From Ruminiclostridium sp. (GTDB lineage: Bacteria; Bacillota; Clostridia; Oscillospirales; Oscillospiraceae): a stretch of 12,591 nt of DNA. The DNA lies in contig JABUSR010000089.1 in assembly GCA_021442645.1 (NCBI GenBank), positions 1-12,591 on the forward strand, written 5' to 3'. Shown piece after piece: positions 1 to 6,913 of this stretch (positions are counted from its first letter, which is position 1; the number at the start of each line of letters is the position of its first letter). The position numbers and the translations under genes are program-made. A model generated the notes under the pieces. It searched no databases. It saw only the letters and a list, made by a program, of their open reading frames with translations, and was not told the DNA's origin.

Positions 1-40
1 AGCTGTATTTGATTCCATCCGTAAGGACTACGGCCTATGA
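1..40 (+). CDS. RelB/DinJ-like antitoxin, 3' end only (partial)
   Basis: Reading from base 2, an open frame gives the last twelve residues AVFDSIRKDYGL followed by TGA at 38-40. The stop overlaps the start of the next gene as ATGA, the usual arrangement of a type II antitoxin-toxin pair. The short tail resembles the C-terminus of RelB/DinJ-family antitoxins, but most of the gene lies outside the window. The assignment therefore rests mainly on position and overlap with the toxin. In such systems the antitoxin binds and neutralises the toxin and represses the shared promoter, which would also be upstream of the window. Confidence 0.55.
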   Translation, partial: AVFDSIRKDYGL

Positions 41-357
41 CATATGAAGTTATCATCTCAAGGCGGGCAGAAGAGGATCTTCGCGGAATTTATGAGTATA
101 TCGCATTTGAACTGAGATCCCCGCAGAACGCCGCCGGACAGCTTGACAGGCTTGAGGAAAATATACTATCATTGGACACCATGCCGAACAGATATCGCGC
201 TTATCAACGAGAACCCTGGCATAGCCGTGGACTTCGAGTGCTGCCTGTAGACAATTTTCTTGTTCTGTATATACCGGATGAGGACAGTAGTATTGTAACC
301 ATTGTTCGCGTGATGTACAGCGGAAGAGACATTGAAAATCACTTAGGAACAAACTGA
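37..357 (+). CDS. RelE/ParE-family toxin of a type II toxin-antitoxin system
   Basis: This is a 106-residue basic protein, the normal size for the RelE/ParE fold. The N-terminus (YEVIISRRAEEDLRGIYEYI) is the typical first strand and helix. The middle has the AxxQLDRLEENI helix and the DTMPNRY turn. The C-terminus has the strands LRVLPVDNFLVLYIPDED and VTIVRVMYSGRDIENHL, and the RVxYxxRD ending is a family hallmark. RelE members cleave ribosome-bound mRNA and ParE members poison gyrase; sequence alone does not separate the two here. The ATG overlaps the antitoxin stop by four bases, which implies translational coupling. Codon use (ATA, AGA, AGG, TTA) is more AT-rich and less biased than the downstream operon, consistent with horizontal acquisition. 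A hairpin terminator lies about 90 bases after the stop. Confidence 0.88.
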   Translation: MTYEVIISRRAEEDLRGIYEYIAFELRSPQNAAGQLDRLEENILSLDTMPNRYRAYQREPWHSRGLRVLPVDNFLVLYIPDEDSSIVTIVRVMYSGRDIENHLGTN

Positions 358-447
358 AGCTGCCGGTTGAGGAACTGACACACAAAAGCCAACAGGTTTT
401 ATTTTAATAATACAATCTTTATAATATGCAAAAAACAGACGATTAAG

Positions 448-477
448 CGCAGCAGTTTTAGTGACTGCTGCGTTTTT
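448..477 (+). terminator. Rho-independent terminator after the toxin-antitoxin pair
   Basis: An 8-bp perfect stem, CGCAGCAG / CTGCTGCG, is extendable by a T-A pair. It encloses a 9-nt loop and is followed by TTTTT at 473-477. It lies downstream of the toxin gene on the same strand and separates it from the iron-sulfur operon. Confidence 0.8.
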
Positions 478-606
478 GGTTGGTACCTGTAGCATAATCC
501 CTGATTGTCCCGGGAAGGGGGCAGAGAACGGCGGGGGAGCGGATCCTCTTGGGAGGGTATGTGGAGAGAAATTGTCAAGTGTCCGTGTAGGGAAGACAGG
601 TGTGGA

Positions 607-622
607 GTTAGCAAATGCTAAC
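607..622. promoter_or_regulatory. 16-nt palindrome, candidate operator
   Basis: GTTAGCAAATGCTAAC is two 7-nt half-sites (GTTAGCA / TGCTAAC) around a 2-nt centre, with no mismatch. It sits about 100 bases upstream of the -35 box at 707, and immediately upstream of a TAAAAT sequence (625-630) that could be the -10 of a second promoter. The TTAGnnnnnnCTAA outline is reminiscent of operators of DtxR/IdeR-type metal-dependent repressors. That identification is inference from sequence shape only. Iron control would suit an operon whose products need many Fe-S clusters. Confidence 0.4.
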
Positions 623-706
623 AATAAAATGCGGCAATAGTAGTAAATAATAGGAAGAGGAACCAATAAAAAAGGCTAAAAAGGCGTAAAAAAAGTATTT
701 GCTGTG

Positions 707-735
707 TTGACATTCTGTTTTTGCTGGCCCATAAT
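707..735 (+). promoter_or_regulatory. SigA-type promoter of the polyferredoxin-PFOR operon
   Basis: A perfect -35 box TTGACA at 707-712, a 17-bp spacer, and the -10 box CATAAT (five of six consensus bases) at 730-735. Transcription would start near 742, giving a leader of about 47 bases before the ATG at 789. This is the strongest promoter-like sequence in the window, and it fits the strongly biased codon use of the genes it drives. Confidence 0.8.
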
Positions 736-788
736 ATTAAGCGGAAAATTCCAAACTCGCAATGCAATAGAAGGATGTGAGATATCGT

Positions 789-1877
789 ATGCAACCTAAC
801 AACCTGGAAAAGCAAATTCCCTCCATCAAGTGTACCGGTTGCGCAGCCGGTAAGTCTCGCCTGAAGTACTATGCCACCTGTGAAGAGGCCGTCAAGGCCG
901 GTTTCGCCGATGGCGAGTGTACCTATGGCTGTGTCGGCGCCGGTTCCTGCGTAGCAGCCTGTCCTCTGGGCGCTCTGAGCGTCGTGGACGGCTCCGTTAA
1001 GCTGGACAAGGAAAAGTGCGACGGCTGCGGCGACTGTGTCGCTGCCTGCGTCCAGGGCCTCATTCAGATGGTCCCCGAAGACGCATCCAACTTTATTCTG
1101 TGCTCCAACAAGGACGAAGAAGAAAAGGCTCTGAAGACCTGCGGCTGGAGCTGCATCGGTTGCGGCGACTGCGCCGAGGCATGCCCCCAGGAGGCTATCA
1201 CCATCGAAGACAACTGCGCTCGGATCGACTACGAGAAGTGCGTGGGCTGCGTCTCCTGCACCGTCAGCTGCCGGAAGAAGATCATTGTGGACACTTACCA
1301 CGACCTTGCAGAGGTAAAGCCCACTGTGGCATTCATCCGCTGCCGCGGCGGCTGGCACAACCATCAGGTCTATGAGGCTGCCGGTGCCACCAACTGCCAT
1401 GAGGCAGCTCTGCTGGACCTGGACGGCCACTGCACCTATGGCTGCGCCGGTTTTGGCGACTGCGCCAAGGCCTGCCGTTTCGATGCCATCGACATCACCA
1501 TGGGCACCGCTAAGGTCAACCACCTGAAGTGCGTGGGCTGCACCGCCTGCGTGCACGTCTGCCCCCAGGAGCTGCCCACCATCGTGCCTTACAAGGGCGC
1601 AAAGATGGTTCCCTGCTCCTCCAAGGACGACCCCGAGACCCGCAAGCAGCTGTGCTGGGTGGGCTGCGTCGGCTGCGGCGACTGCGTCGACAACTGCCCC
1701 GACCAGATCATCCATCTGGAAGACGGCCGCGCTGTTATCACCCCCGATAATTGCGAAGACTGCAACATTTGTACCTATGTCTGCCCCCACGGCGTGATTA
1801 CCGCCCGCGAGATGCCGGCATTCACTTATGTTCAGGTCCGTGCAATGGCCGCACAGAAAGGAGGCGCAGCGAAATGA
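789..1877 (+). CDS. Soluble polyferredoxin made of two tandem RnfB-like modules (eight 4Fe-4S motifs)
   Basis: This 362-residue protein has no signal peptide or membrane segment, so it is predicted to be cytosolic. Numbered from the ATG at 789, module 1 carries cysteines 44/48/54/58, 77/80/83/87, 122/125/128/132 (with C118) and 151/154/157/161. Module 2 repeats them at 215/219/225/229, 248/251/254/258, 293/296/299/303 and 322/325/328/332, always 171 residues later. The motifs CTYGCxGxGxC, CSSKD and GCxGCGDCxxxCP are those of the ferredoxin part of RnfB, but the RnfB membrane anchor is absent. Likely role: a multi-cluster electron wire next to pyruvate:ferredoxin oxidoreductase (inference). 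Start: the ATG at 789 is preferred, though its GAAGGA (770-775) is 13 bases away. The in-frame GTG at 777 is only one base from that site. The stop overlaps the next start as ATGA. Confidence 0.9.
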   Translation: MQPNNLEKQIPSIKCTGCAAGKSRLKYYATCEEAVKAGFADGECTYGCVGAGSCVAACPLGALSVVDGSVKLDKEKCDGCGDCVAACVQGLIQMVPEDASNFILCSNKDEEEKALKTCGWSCIGCGDCAEACPQEAITIEDNCARIDYEKCVGCVSCTVSCRKKIIVDTYHDLAEVKPTVAFIRCRGGWHNHQVYEAAGATNCHEAALLDLDGHCTYGCAGFGDCAKACRFDAIDITMGTAKVNHLKCVGCTACVHVCPQELPTIVPYKGAKMVPCSSKDDPETRKQLCWVGCVGCGDCVDNCPDQIIHLEDGRAVITPDNCEDCNICTYVCPHGVITAREMPAFTYVQVRAMAAQKGGAAK

Positions 1878-4800
1878 AAGACATGAGACCCTTTAAGAGT
1901 ATGGACGCCAACGCCGCCGCCGGCCACGTCGCATACGCCTTCACCGAAGTCGCTGCCATTTATCCCATCACGCCCTCTTCTCCCATGGCTGAGAACGTGG
2001 ACGAATGGGCAAACCAGGATCGCAGAAACATCTTCGGCAACCGCGTCAAGATCGTCGAGATGGAGTCTGAGGCAGGCGCAGCAGGTGCCGTCCACGGCTC
2101 TTTGTCCACCGGCGCTCTGACCACCACCTTTACCGCTTCTCAGGGCCTGCTGCTGATGATTCCCAACCTGTACAAGATCGCCGGCGAAGGTCTGCCCGGT
2201 GTCTTCCATGTGGCAGCCCGTACCCTGACCACCCATGCTCTGTCCATCTTCGGCGACCATCAGGACGTGATGGCTTGCCGCGGCACCGGTATGGCAATGC
2301 TGGCTTCCAGCACCCCCCAGGAGGTCATGGACCTTGCGCCCGTGTCCCACCTGTCCGCCATCCAGGCCAACATGGGCATCATCAACTTCTTCGACGGCTT
2401 CCGTACCTCTCACGAGATTCAGAAGCTGCGCACCTGGGACTATGAGACCCTGAAGGAAATGGTCGACTGGGATGCTCTGGCACGCTTCCGCGCCAACGCA
2501 AACCTGCCTCACCACCCCTATCACCGCGGTACCAACGAGCCCCCCGAGACCTTCTTCCAGCACAGAGAGGCCTCCAACACCATGTACAACGATTTCGTCG
2601 ACGTGGTCGTGGAGAACATGAACAAGGTCAACGCTTCCATCGGCACCAACTACAAGCCCTTCAATTACTACGGCGCTCCCGATGCTACCGATATCGTCGT
2701 GGCTATGGGTTCCGTCTGCGGCACGCTGGAAGAGGTCGTTGACGTGCTGAACGCCCAGGGCAAGAAGGTCGGCGTTCTGGAAGTCCACCTGTATCGTCCC
2801 TTCTCTCCCAAGCACATGCTGGCAGAACTGCCCGAGTCCGTCCAGCGCATTGCTGTTCTGGACCGCACCAAGGAGCCCGGCGCCTTCGGCGAGCCCCTGT
2901 ACCTGGACGTTGTTGCCGTGCTGAACGATGCCGGCAAGACCAACATCAAGGTCATCGGCGGCCGTTACGGCCTGTCCTCCAAGGACACCACCCCCGCAGA
3001 CATGTACTCCGTCTTCCAGCACCTGGCAAAGGGTGGCCACAACCACTTCACCGTCAGCATCGTGGACGATGTGACCAACCTGTCTGTCGAGAAGTGCGAA
3101 TTCACCATGCCCAACGATCCCACCCAGAAGTCCGTTAAGATCTGGGGTATCGGCTCCGACGGTCTGGTTGGCGCTTCCAAGAACACCTCCAAGATTATCG
3201 GTGACCACACCGATAACTACGTGCAGGCATACTTCCAGTATGACTCCAAGAAGTCCGGCGGCCTGACCATCAGCCACCTGCGCTTTGGTGAGAAGCCCAT
3301 CCGTTCTTCCTACTATGTCGGCGACGCTGACTGCGTCATCTGCGGCAACCCCGCTTACATCGGCAAGTACAACATGGTTCGCGACGTCAAGCCCGGCGGC
3401 ATCTTCATGCTGAACTGCGACTGGGAAGGCGAAGAGCTGGAGGCCCGTCTGCCTGCAGACATCAAGCGCGCCCTGGCCAAGAACAACATCAAGTTCTACA
3501 CCTGCGACGCTGTGAACATCGCCCGCAGCATCGGTCTGAAGGGTCGTATCAACACCATCATCCAGTCCGCTTACTTCAAGCTGGCTGATCTGATCCCCGC
3601 TGAGGATGCCATCGAGTACATGCGTCAGGGCATCGTCAAGGACTATGGCACCAAGGGCCAGAACATCGTTGACATGAACATGGCCGCCGTTATGGCCGGT
3701 CAGACCGCTGCCAAGGAAGTTCCCGTTCCCGCTGCCTGGGCTGACGCACAGGACGAGGCAAAGGCTGAGCTGAAGCTCAATACCGTCAACGCCGATCAGG
3801 ATAACTACGTCCGCAACATCCTCATTCCTACCAACAACCTGGAAGGCGACGCACTGCCCGTCTCCGCATTCCTGCCCTATGTCACCGGTAAGGCACCCTC
3901 CGGCACCGCTGCTTTCGAGAAGCGCGGCATCGCTGTGGATATCCCCGTGTGGCACGCAGAGAACTGCACCCAGTGTAACTGGTGCTCTGCTGTCTGCCCC
4001 CACGCTGTCATCCGTCCCTTCATCCTCAAGCCTGAGGACGCTGAGGAGCTGACCACCGTGGACTGCAAGACTGCAGAGGGCAAGCGCTTTATCGTGGCTG
4101 TTTCCGCTGCTGACTGTACCGGCTGCGGCTCCTGCGTGGAGATGTGCCCCGCTCGCGGCAAGGCTCTGACCATGGAGCGTTCCGCCGGTCGTATGTTCGA
4201 GGATCAGAACGTCTTCGAGTATGCAAAGCAGGTTGGCGTCCAGGAAGGCTGCGACAAGAGCGTCAAGACTTCCCAGTTTATGCGTCCCTATCTGGAGTAC
4301 TCCGGCGCATGCCCCGGCTGCGGCGAGACTCCCTATGCAAAGATGGTCACCCAGCTGTTCGGCGACCACGCTGTTATTGCAAACGCTACCGGCTGCTCCT
4401 CCATCTGGGGTGCATCCGTTCCCAGCATGCCCTACGTGGTCGATGAAAACGGCCATGGTCCTGCATGGGCAAACTCCCTGTTCGAGGACAACGCACAGTT
4501 CGGCTACGGTATGTCCGTCTCCCTGCGCACCCGCCGCGAGGCTATGAAGGCCATCGTGGAGCGCCTGGCTAAGGATCGCCGCTTCGCCGGCACCGCAGGT
4601 GCATGGATTGCTAAGATGAACACCAACGAAGCCGCTTCCCTGGGTGTGAATCTGGTGGCTCTGTGCAAGGCCTTCATGGAAGACAAGGATCCCATGAGCG
4701 AAGAACTGCGTAAGGATGCCGAGTATGTGATTCAGAACTCCGACATGCTGCCTCGCCCCTCCATGTGGCTGTTCGGCGGCGACGGCTGGGCATACGACAT

Positions 4801-5431
4801 CGGCTACGGCGGCCTGGACCACGTCCTGGCTTCCCGCGAGAACTTCAACGTCCTGGTCTTCGATACCGAGGTCTACTCCAACACCGGCGGTCAGTCCTCC
4901 AAGGCAACGCCCACCGGCGCTGTGGCACAGTTCGCAGCCGGCGGTAAGCCCACCGGCAAGAAGGACCTGGCTCAGATTGCCATGGCTTACGGCCATGTCT
5001 ATGTGGCACAGGTCGCTATGGGCGCCAACCCCGCTCAGACCCTGCGCGCCCTGAGAGAGGCCGAGAGCTATGACGGTCCCTCCCTGATCATCGCCTATGC
5101 TCCCTGTATCAACCACGGCATCAAGGCCGGCATGAACCGCTCCATGCTGGAGATGAAGAAGGCCGTCCGCGCCGGTTACTGGAACATGCTGCGCTTCGAT
5201 CCTCGTCTGGCAGAAGAGGGTAAGAACCCCCTGCAGATTGACAGTGCAAAGCCCACTGAGGCATACAGAGACTTCCTGAAGGGCGAGGTCCGTTATGCAT
5301 CTCTGTCCATGAAGAACCCCGGCGAGGCTGAGAAGCTCTTCGCTGAGTCTGAAAAGGCTGCTCTGGGTAGATATGAAGGCCTGATCAACAGACGGAATAG
5401 TCTGGAACCTAAGGAGGGACAGGCAAAATGA
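1874..5431 (+). CDS. nifJ: Pyruvate:ferredoxin (flavodoxin) oxidoreductase, single-chain
   Basis: Catalyses pyruvate + CoA + oxidised ferredoxin to acetyl-CoA + CO2 + reduced ferredoxin, using thiamine diphosphate (TPP) and three 4Fe-4S clusters in the cytosol. At 1185 residues it has the usual clostridial length. Domains in order: pyrimidine-binding domain with YPITPSSPMAE (30-40), Glu66 and Arg116, matching the known catalytic Thr/Glu/Arg with an offset of two; transketolase-C-like and gamma domains; EKR domain with EKPIRS (from about 473); ferredoxin domain with C698/701/704/708 and C748/751/754/758; TPP domain with CPGCGE (C813, C816), C841, GDG (969-971), NTGGQ (1003-1007) and C1078. Those last four cysteines would hold the proximal cluster. 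The ATG at 1874 follows AAAGGAGG (1857-1864) and overlaps the previous stop. The open frame continues upstream, but without family similarity. Codon use is extremely biased (CTG, AAG, GAG), indicating high expression. Confidence 0.97.
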   Translation: MKDMRPFKSMDANAAAGHVAYAFTEVAAIYPITPSSPMAENVDEWANQDRRNIFGNRVKIVEMESEAGAAGAVHGSLSTGALTTTFTASQGLLLMIPNLYKIAGEGLPGVFHVAARTLTTHALSIFGDHQDVMACRGTGMAMLASSTPQEVMDLAPVSHLSAIQANMGIINFFDGFRTSHEIQKLRTWDYETLKEMVDWDALARFRANANLPHHPYHRGTNEPPETFFQHREASNTMYNDFVDVVVENMNKVNASIGTNYKPFNYYGAPDATDIVVAMGSVCGTLEEVVDVLNAQGKKVGVLEVHLYRPFSPKHMLAELPESVQRIAVLDRTKEPGAFGEPLYLDVVAVLNDAGKTNIKVIGGRYGLSSKDTTPADMYSVFQHLAKGGHNHFTVSIVDDVTNLSVEKCEFTMPNDPTQKSVKIWGIGSDGLVGASKNTSKIIGDHTDNYVQAYFQYDSKKSGGLTISHLRFGEKPIRSSYYVGDADCVICGNPAYIGKYNMVRDVKPGGIFMLNCDWEGEELEARLPADIKRALAKNNIKFYTCDAVNIARSIGLKGRINTIIQSAYFKLADLIPAEDAIEYMRQGIVKDYGTKGQNIVDMNMAAVMAGQTAAKEVPVPAAWADAQDEAKAELKLNTVNADQDNYVRNILIPTNNLEGDALPVSAFLPYVTGKAPSGTAAFEKRGIAVDIPVWHAENCTQCNWCSAVCPHAVIRPFILKPEDAEELTTVDCKTAEGKRFIVAVSAADCTGCGSCVEMCPARGKALTMERSAGRMFEDQNVFEYAKQVGVQEGCDKSVKTSQFMRPYLEYSGACPGCGETPYAKMVTQLFGDHAVIANATGCSSIWGASVPSMPYVVDENGHGPAWANSLFEDNAQFGYGMSVSLRTRREAMKAIVERLAKDRRFAGTAGAWIAKMNTNEAASLGVNLVALCKAFMEDKDPMSEELRKDAEYVIQNSDMLPRPSMWLFGGDGWAYDIGYGGLDHVLASRENFNVLVFDTEVYSNTGGQSSKATPTGAVAQFAAGGKPTGKKDLAQIAMAYGHVYVAQVAMGANPAQTLRALREAESYDGPSLIIAYAPCINHGIKAGMNRSMLEMKKAVRAGYWNMLRFDPRLAEEGKNPLQIDSAKPTEAYRDFLKGEVRYASLSMKNPGEAEKLFAESEKAALGRYEGLINRRNSLEPKEGQAK

Positions 5432-6795
5432 TTAACAACGTAAGAGAAAGAAATGCAATGCCCCAGCAGGACATCAACGTCCGCCTGACCAACTTTGAAG
5501 AGGTCGCGCTGGGTTACACCGAGGCTGACGCCATCCGTGAGGCTATGCGTTGCCTGAAGTGCCGCAAAAAGCCCTGCACCGTGGGCTGCCCCATCCATCA
5601 GCAGATTCCCGAGTTCATCGCCAAGGTGGCCGAGGGTGATTTCGAGGCAGCCTATCAGATTACCACTGAGAGAAGCAGCATGCCCTCCATCTGCGGCCGT
5701 GTCTGCCCTCAGGAGCAGCAGTGCGAGAAGAACTGTGCCCACGCTATGAAGGGCGAGGCAGTCGGCATCGGCCGTCTGGAGCGCTTCGTGGCTGACTGGC
5801 ACGCAGCCCGCAACCCCATCTCCGTTCCCGAGGTGGAGAAGAAGGGCAAGAAGGTCGCTGTCATCGGTTCCGGCCCTGCCGGTATCGCCTGCGCCGGCGA
5901 CCTGGCCGCTATGGGCTATGACGTCACCGTCTTTGAGAAGCTGAGCTATGCCGGCGGCATCCTGGTCTACGGTATTCCTCAGTTCGTCCTGCCCAACACC
6001 GTGGTCGACCGTCACATCGACACCCTGAAGGCTCTGGGCGTGGAGATTGTCACCGGCACCCCCGTGGACAAGAACAAGAGCATCGACGCTCTGTTTGCTG
6101 ATGGCTTTGAGGCTGTCTTCGTCGGCAACGGCGCAGACGTGCCCCAGACTCCCAGAGGCCTGGACACCGGCCTGGCAGGCGTCTGGTCCGCCAATGACTA
6201 CCTGACCGAGGTCAACCTGAACACCGAGAACCTGCCCGCAAACATCAAGGACGCCAAGCGTGTCCTGGTCGTGGGCGGCGGCAACGTGGCTGTTGACGCA
6301 GTCCGCTGCGCAAAGCGTCTGGGTGCAGAGACCATCATGGTCTACCGTCGTACCCTGGCTGAGGCTCCTGCCCGCCGTGACGAGATTGAGCACACCCGCG
6401 AGGAGAGCATCGAGGTCAAGGAACTGACCAACCCCGTGGAGTGCATCGGCGAGAACGGCGTTCTGACCGCAGTCAAGCTGGAGAAGATGGTCCTGGGCGA
6501 GCCCGATGCTTCCGGCCGTCGTTCCCCCGTCGGCACCGGCGAATACTTCGTCGAGGCATGCGACAACCTGGTCATCGCTACCGGTACCTCCTACAGCGAG
6601 GATGTGGTGGACACCACCACCGGCATCGAGAAGGACAAGTGGGGCGGCATTGACGTTGACGATGACTGCAAGACCAGCCGTCCCGGCGTCTTCGCAGGCG
6701 GCGACGCAGTTACCGGTCCTCAGACCGTCGTTAAGGCAATGGGCGCCGGCAAGCGCGCAGCTGTGGCCATCGACGAGTATCTGTCCGCAAAGTAA
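5428..6795 (+). CDS. GltD/NfnB-like NADPH-dependent FAD iron-sulfur oxidoreductase
   Basis: A 455-residue protein of the glutamate synthase small-subunit family. The N-terminal domain has cysteines 42, 45, 50, 54 and 89, 93, 99, 103, enough for two 4Fe-4S clusters. An FAD dinucleotide fold follows (GSGPAG at 147-152), then a second dinucleotide fold (GGGNVA at 283-288) with VYRR at 305-308, whose arginines favour NADPH over NADH. GVFAGGDAVTGPQTVV near the C-terminus is the FAD-binding signature. Family members are GltD (partner GltB, making glutamate) or NfnB/SudA (partner NfnA, ferredoxin-NADPH transhydrogenase). Neither partner is in this window. The gene overlaps the PFOR stop as ATGA and has AAGGAGG at 5411-5417, so it probably exchanges electrons between PFOR, the polyferredoxin and NADP(H). 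The product family is secure; the partner is inferred. Confidence 0.9.
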   Translation: MINNVRERNAMPQQDINVRLTNFEEVALGYTEADAIREAMRCLKCRKKPCTVGCPIHQQIPEFIAKVAEGDFEAAYQITTERSSMPSICGRVCPQEQQCEKNCAHAMKGEAVGIGRLERFVADWHAARNPISVPEVEKKGKKVAVIGSGPAGIACAGDLAAMGYDVTVFEKLSYAGGILVYGIPQFVLPNTVVDRHIDTLKALGVEIVTGTPVDKNKSIDALFADGFEAVFVGNGADVPQTPRGLDTGLAGVWSANDYLTEVNLNTENLPANIKDAKRVLVVGGGNVAVDAVRCAKRLGAETIMVYRRTLAEAPARRDEIEHTREESIEVKELTNPVECIGENGVLTAVKLEKMVLGEPDASGRRSPVGTGEYFVEACDNLVIATGTSYSEDVVDTTTGIEKDKWGGIDVDDDCKTSRPGVFAGGDAVTGPQTVVKAMGAGKRAAVAIDEYLSAK

Positions 6796-6825
6796 TTGCA
6801 AAGATTCATCTGATTTCATAAAAAA

Positions 6826-6854
6826 GCGGGAGCGCATCGCGCTCCCGCTTTTTT
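6826..6854 (+). terminator. Strong Rho-independent terminator of the PFOR operon
   Basis: A perfect 10-bp GC-rich stem (GCGGGAGCGC / GCGCTCCCGC) with loop ATC, followed by six T residues and preceded by six A residues (6820-6825). It lies 30 bases after the stop of the flavoprotein gene. The A/T symmetry means it could act on both strands. Confidence 0.93.
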
Positions 6855-6871
6855 GCGCCCCTTGACCTGTG

Positions 6872-6880
6872 TGGTACAAT
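6872..6880 (+). promoter_or_regulatory. Extended -10 promoter of the acetyltransferase gene
   Basis: TGGTACAAT is an extended -10 (TGn plus TACAAT, five of six). No good -35 lies at 17 bp (TTTGCG at 6852-6857, within the terminator T tract). A TTGACC at 6862-6867 is only 7 bp away, too close to act as its -35. The start would be near 6887, about 27 bases before the ATG. Confidence 0.5.
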
Positions 6881-6913
6881 AGGGGGAAAGAATCCCGGAG
6901 GAGGGAAAACCCC

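Larger units (their letters stand above)
478..776 (+). other. Leader / intergenic region upstream of the iron-sulfur operon
   Basis: About 300 bases without a convincing gene. The left part (511-570) is purine- and G-rich. The middle holds a perfect 16-nt palindrome (607-622), followed by an AT-rich stretch with TAAAAT at 625-630. The right end has the main promoter (707-735). Just before the first gene are two minimal reading frames, ATG CAA TAG at 762-770 and ATG TGA at 775-780. I see no RNA gene or recognisable riboswitch. Confidence 0.5.

Noticed and set aside
511..557. G-rich stretch as a possible G-quadruplex
   Set aside because: There are enough G runs, but the loops between them are about 11 and 13 bases, too long for a convincing stable quadruplex.
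618..1790. 390-codon open frame antisense to the polyferredoxin
   Set aside because: Antisense shadow: alanine- and glycine-rich repeats mirror the cysteine-motif codons of the sense gene, and its end runs through the promoter region.
1751..1873. Upstream extension of the PFOR frame
   Set aside because: The frame is open, but the extra residues are Arg/Leu-rich out-of-frame polyferredoxin sequence. The ATG at 1874 has a strong ribosome binding site and gives the correct N-terminus.
1832..5116. 1094-codon open frame antisense to PFOR
   Set aside because: It lies exactly opposite a gene with all PFOR motifs, has low-complexity Gly/Ala/Val/Leu/His-rich content, no ribosome binding site and no recognisable family. 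It arises from the codon bias of the sense gene.
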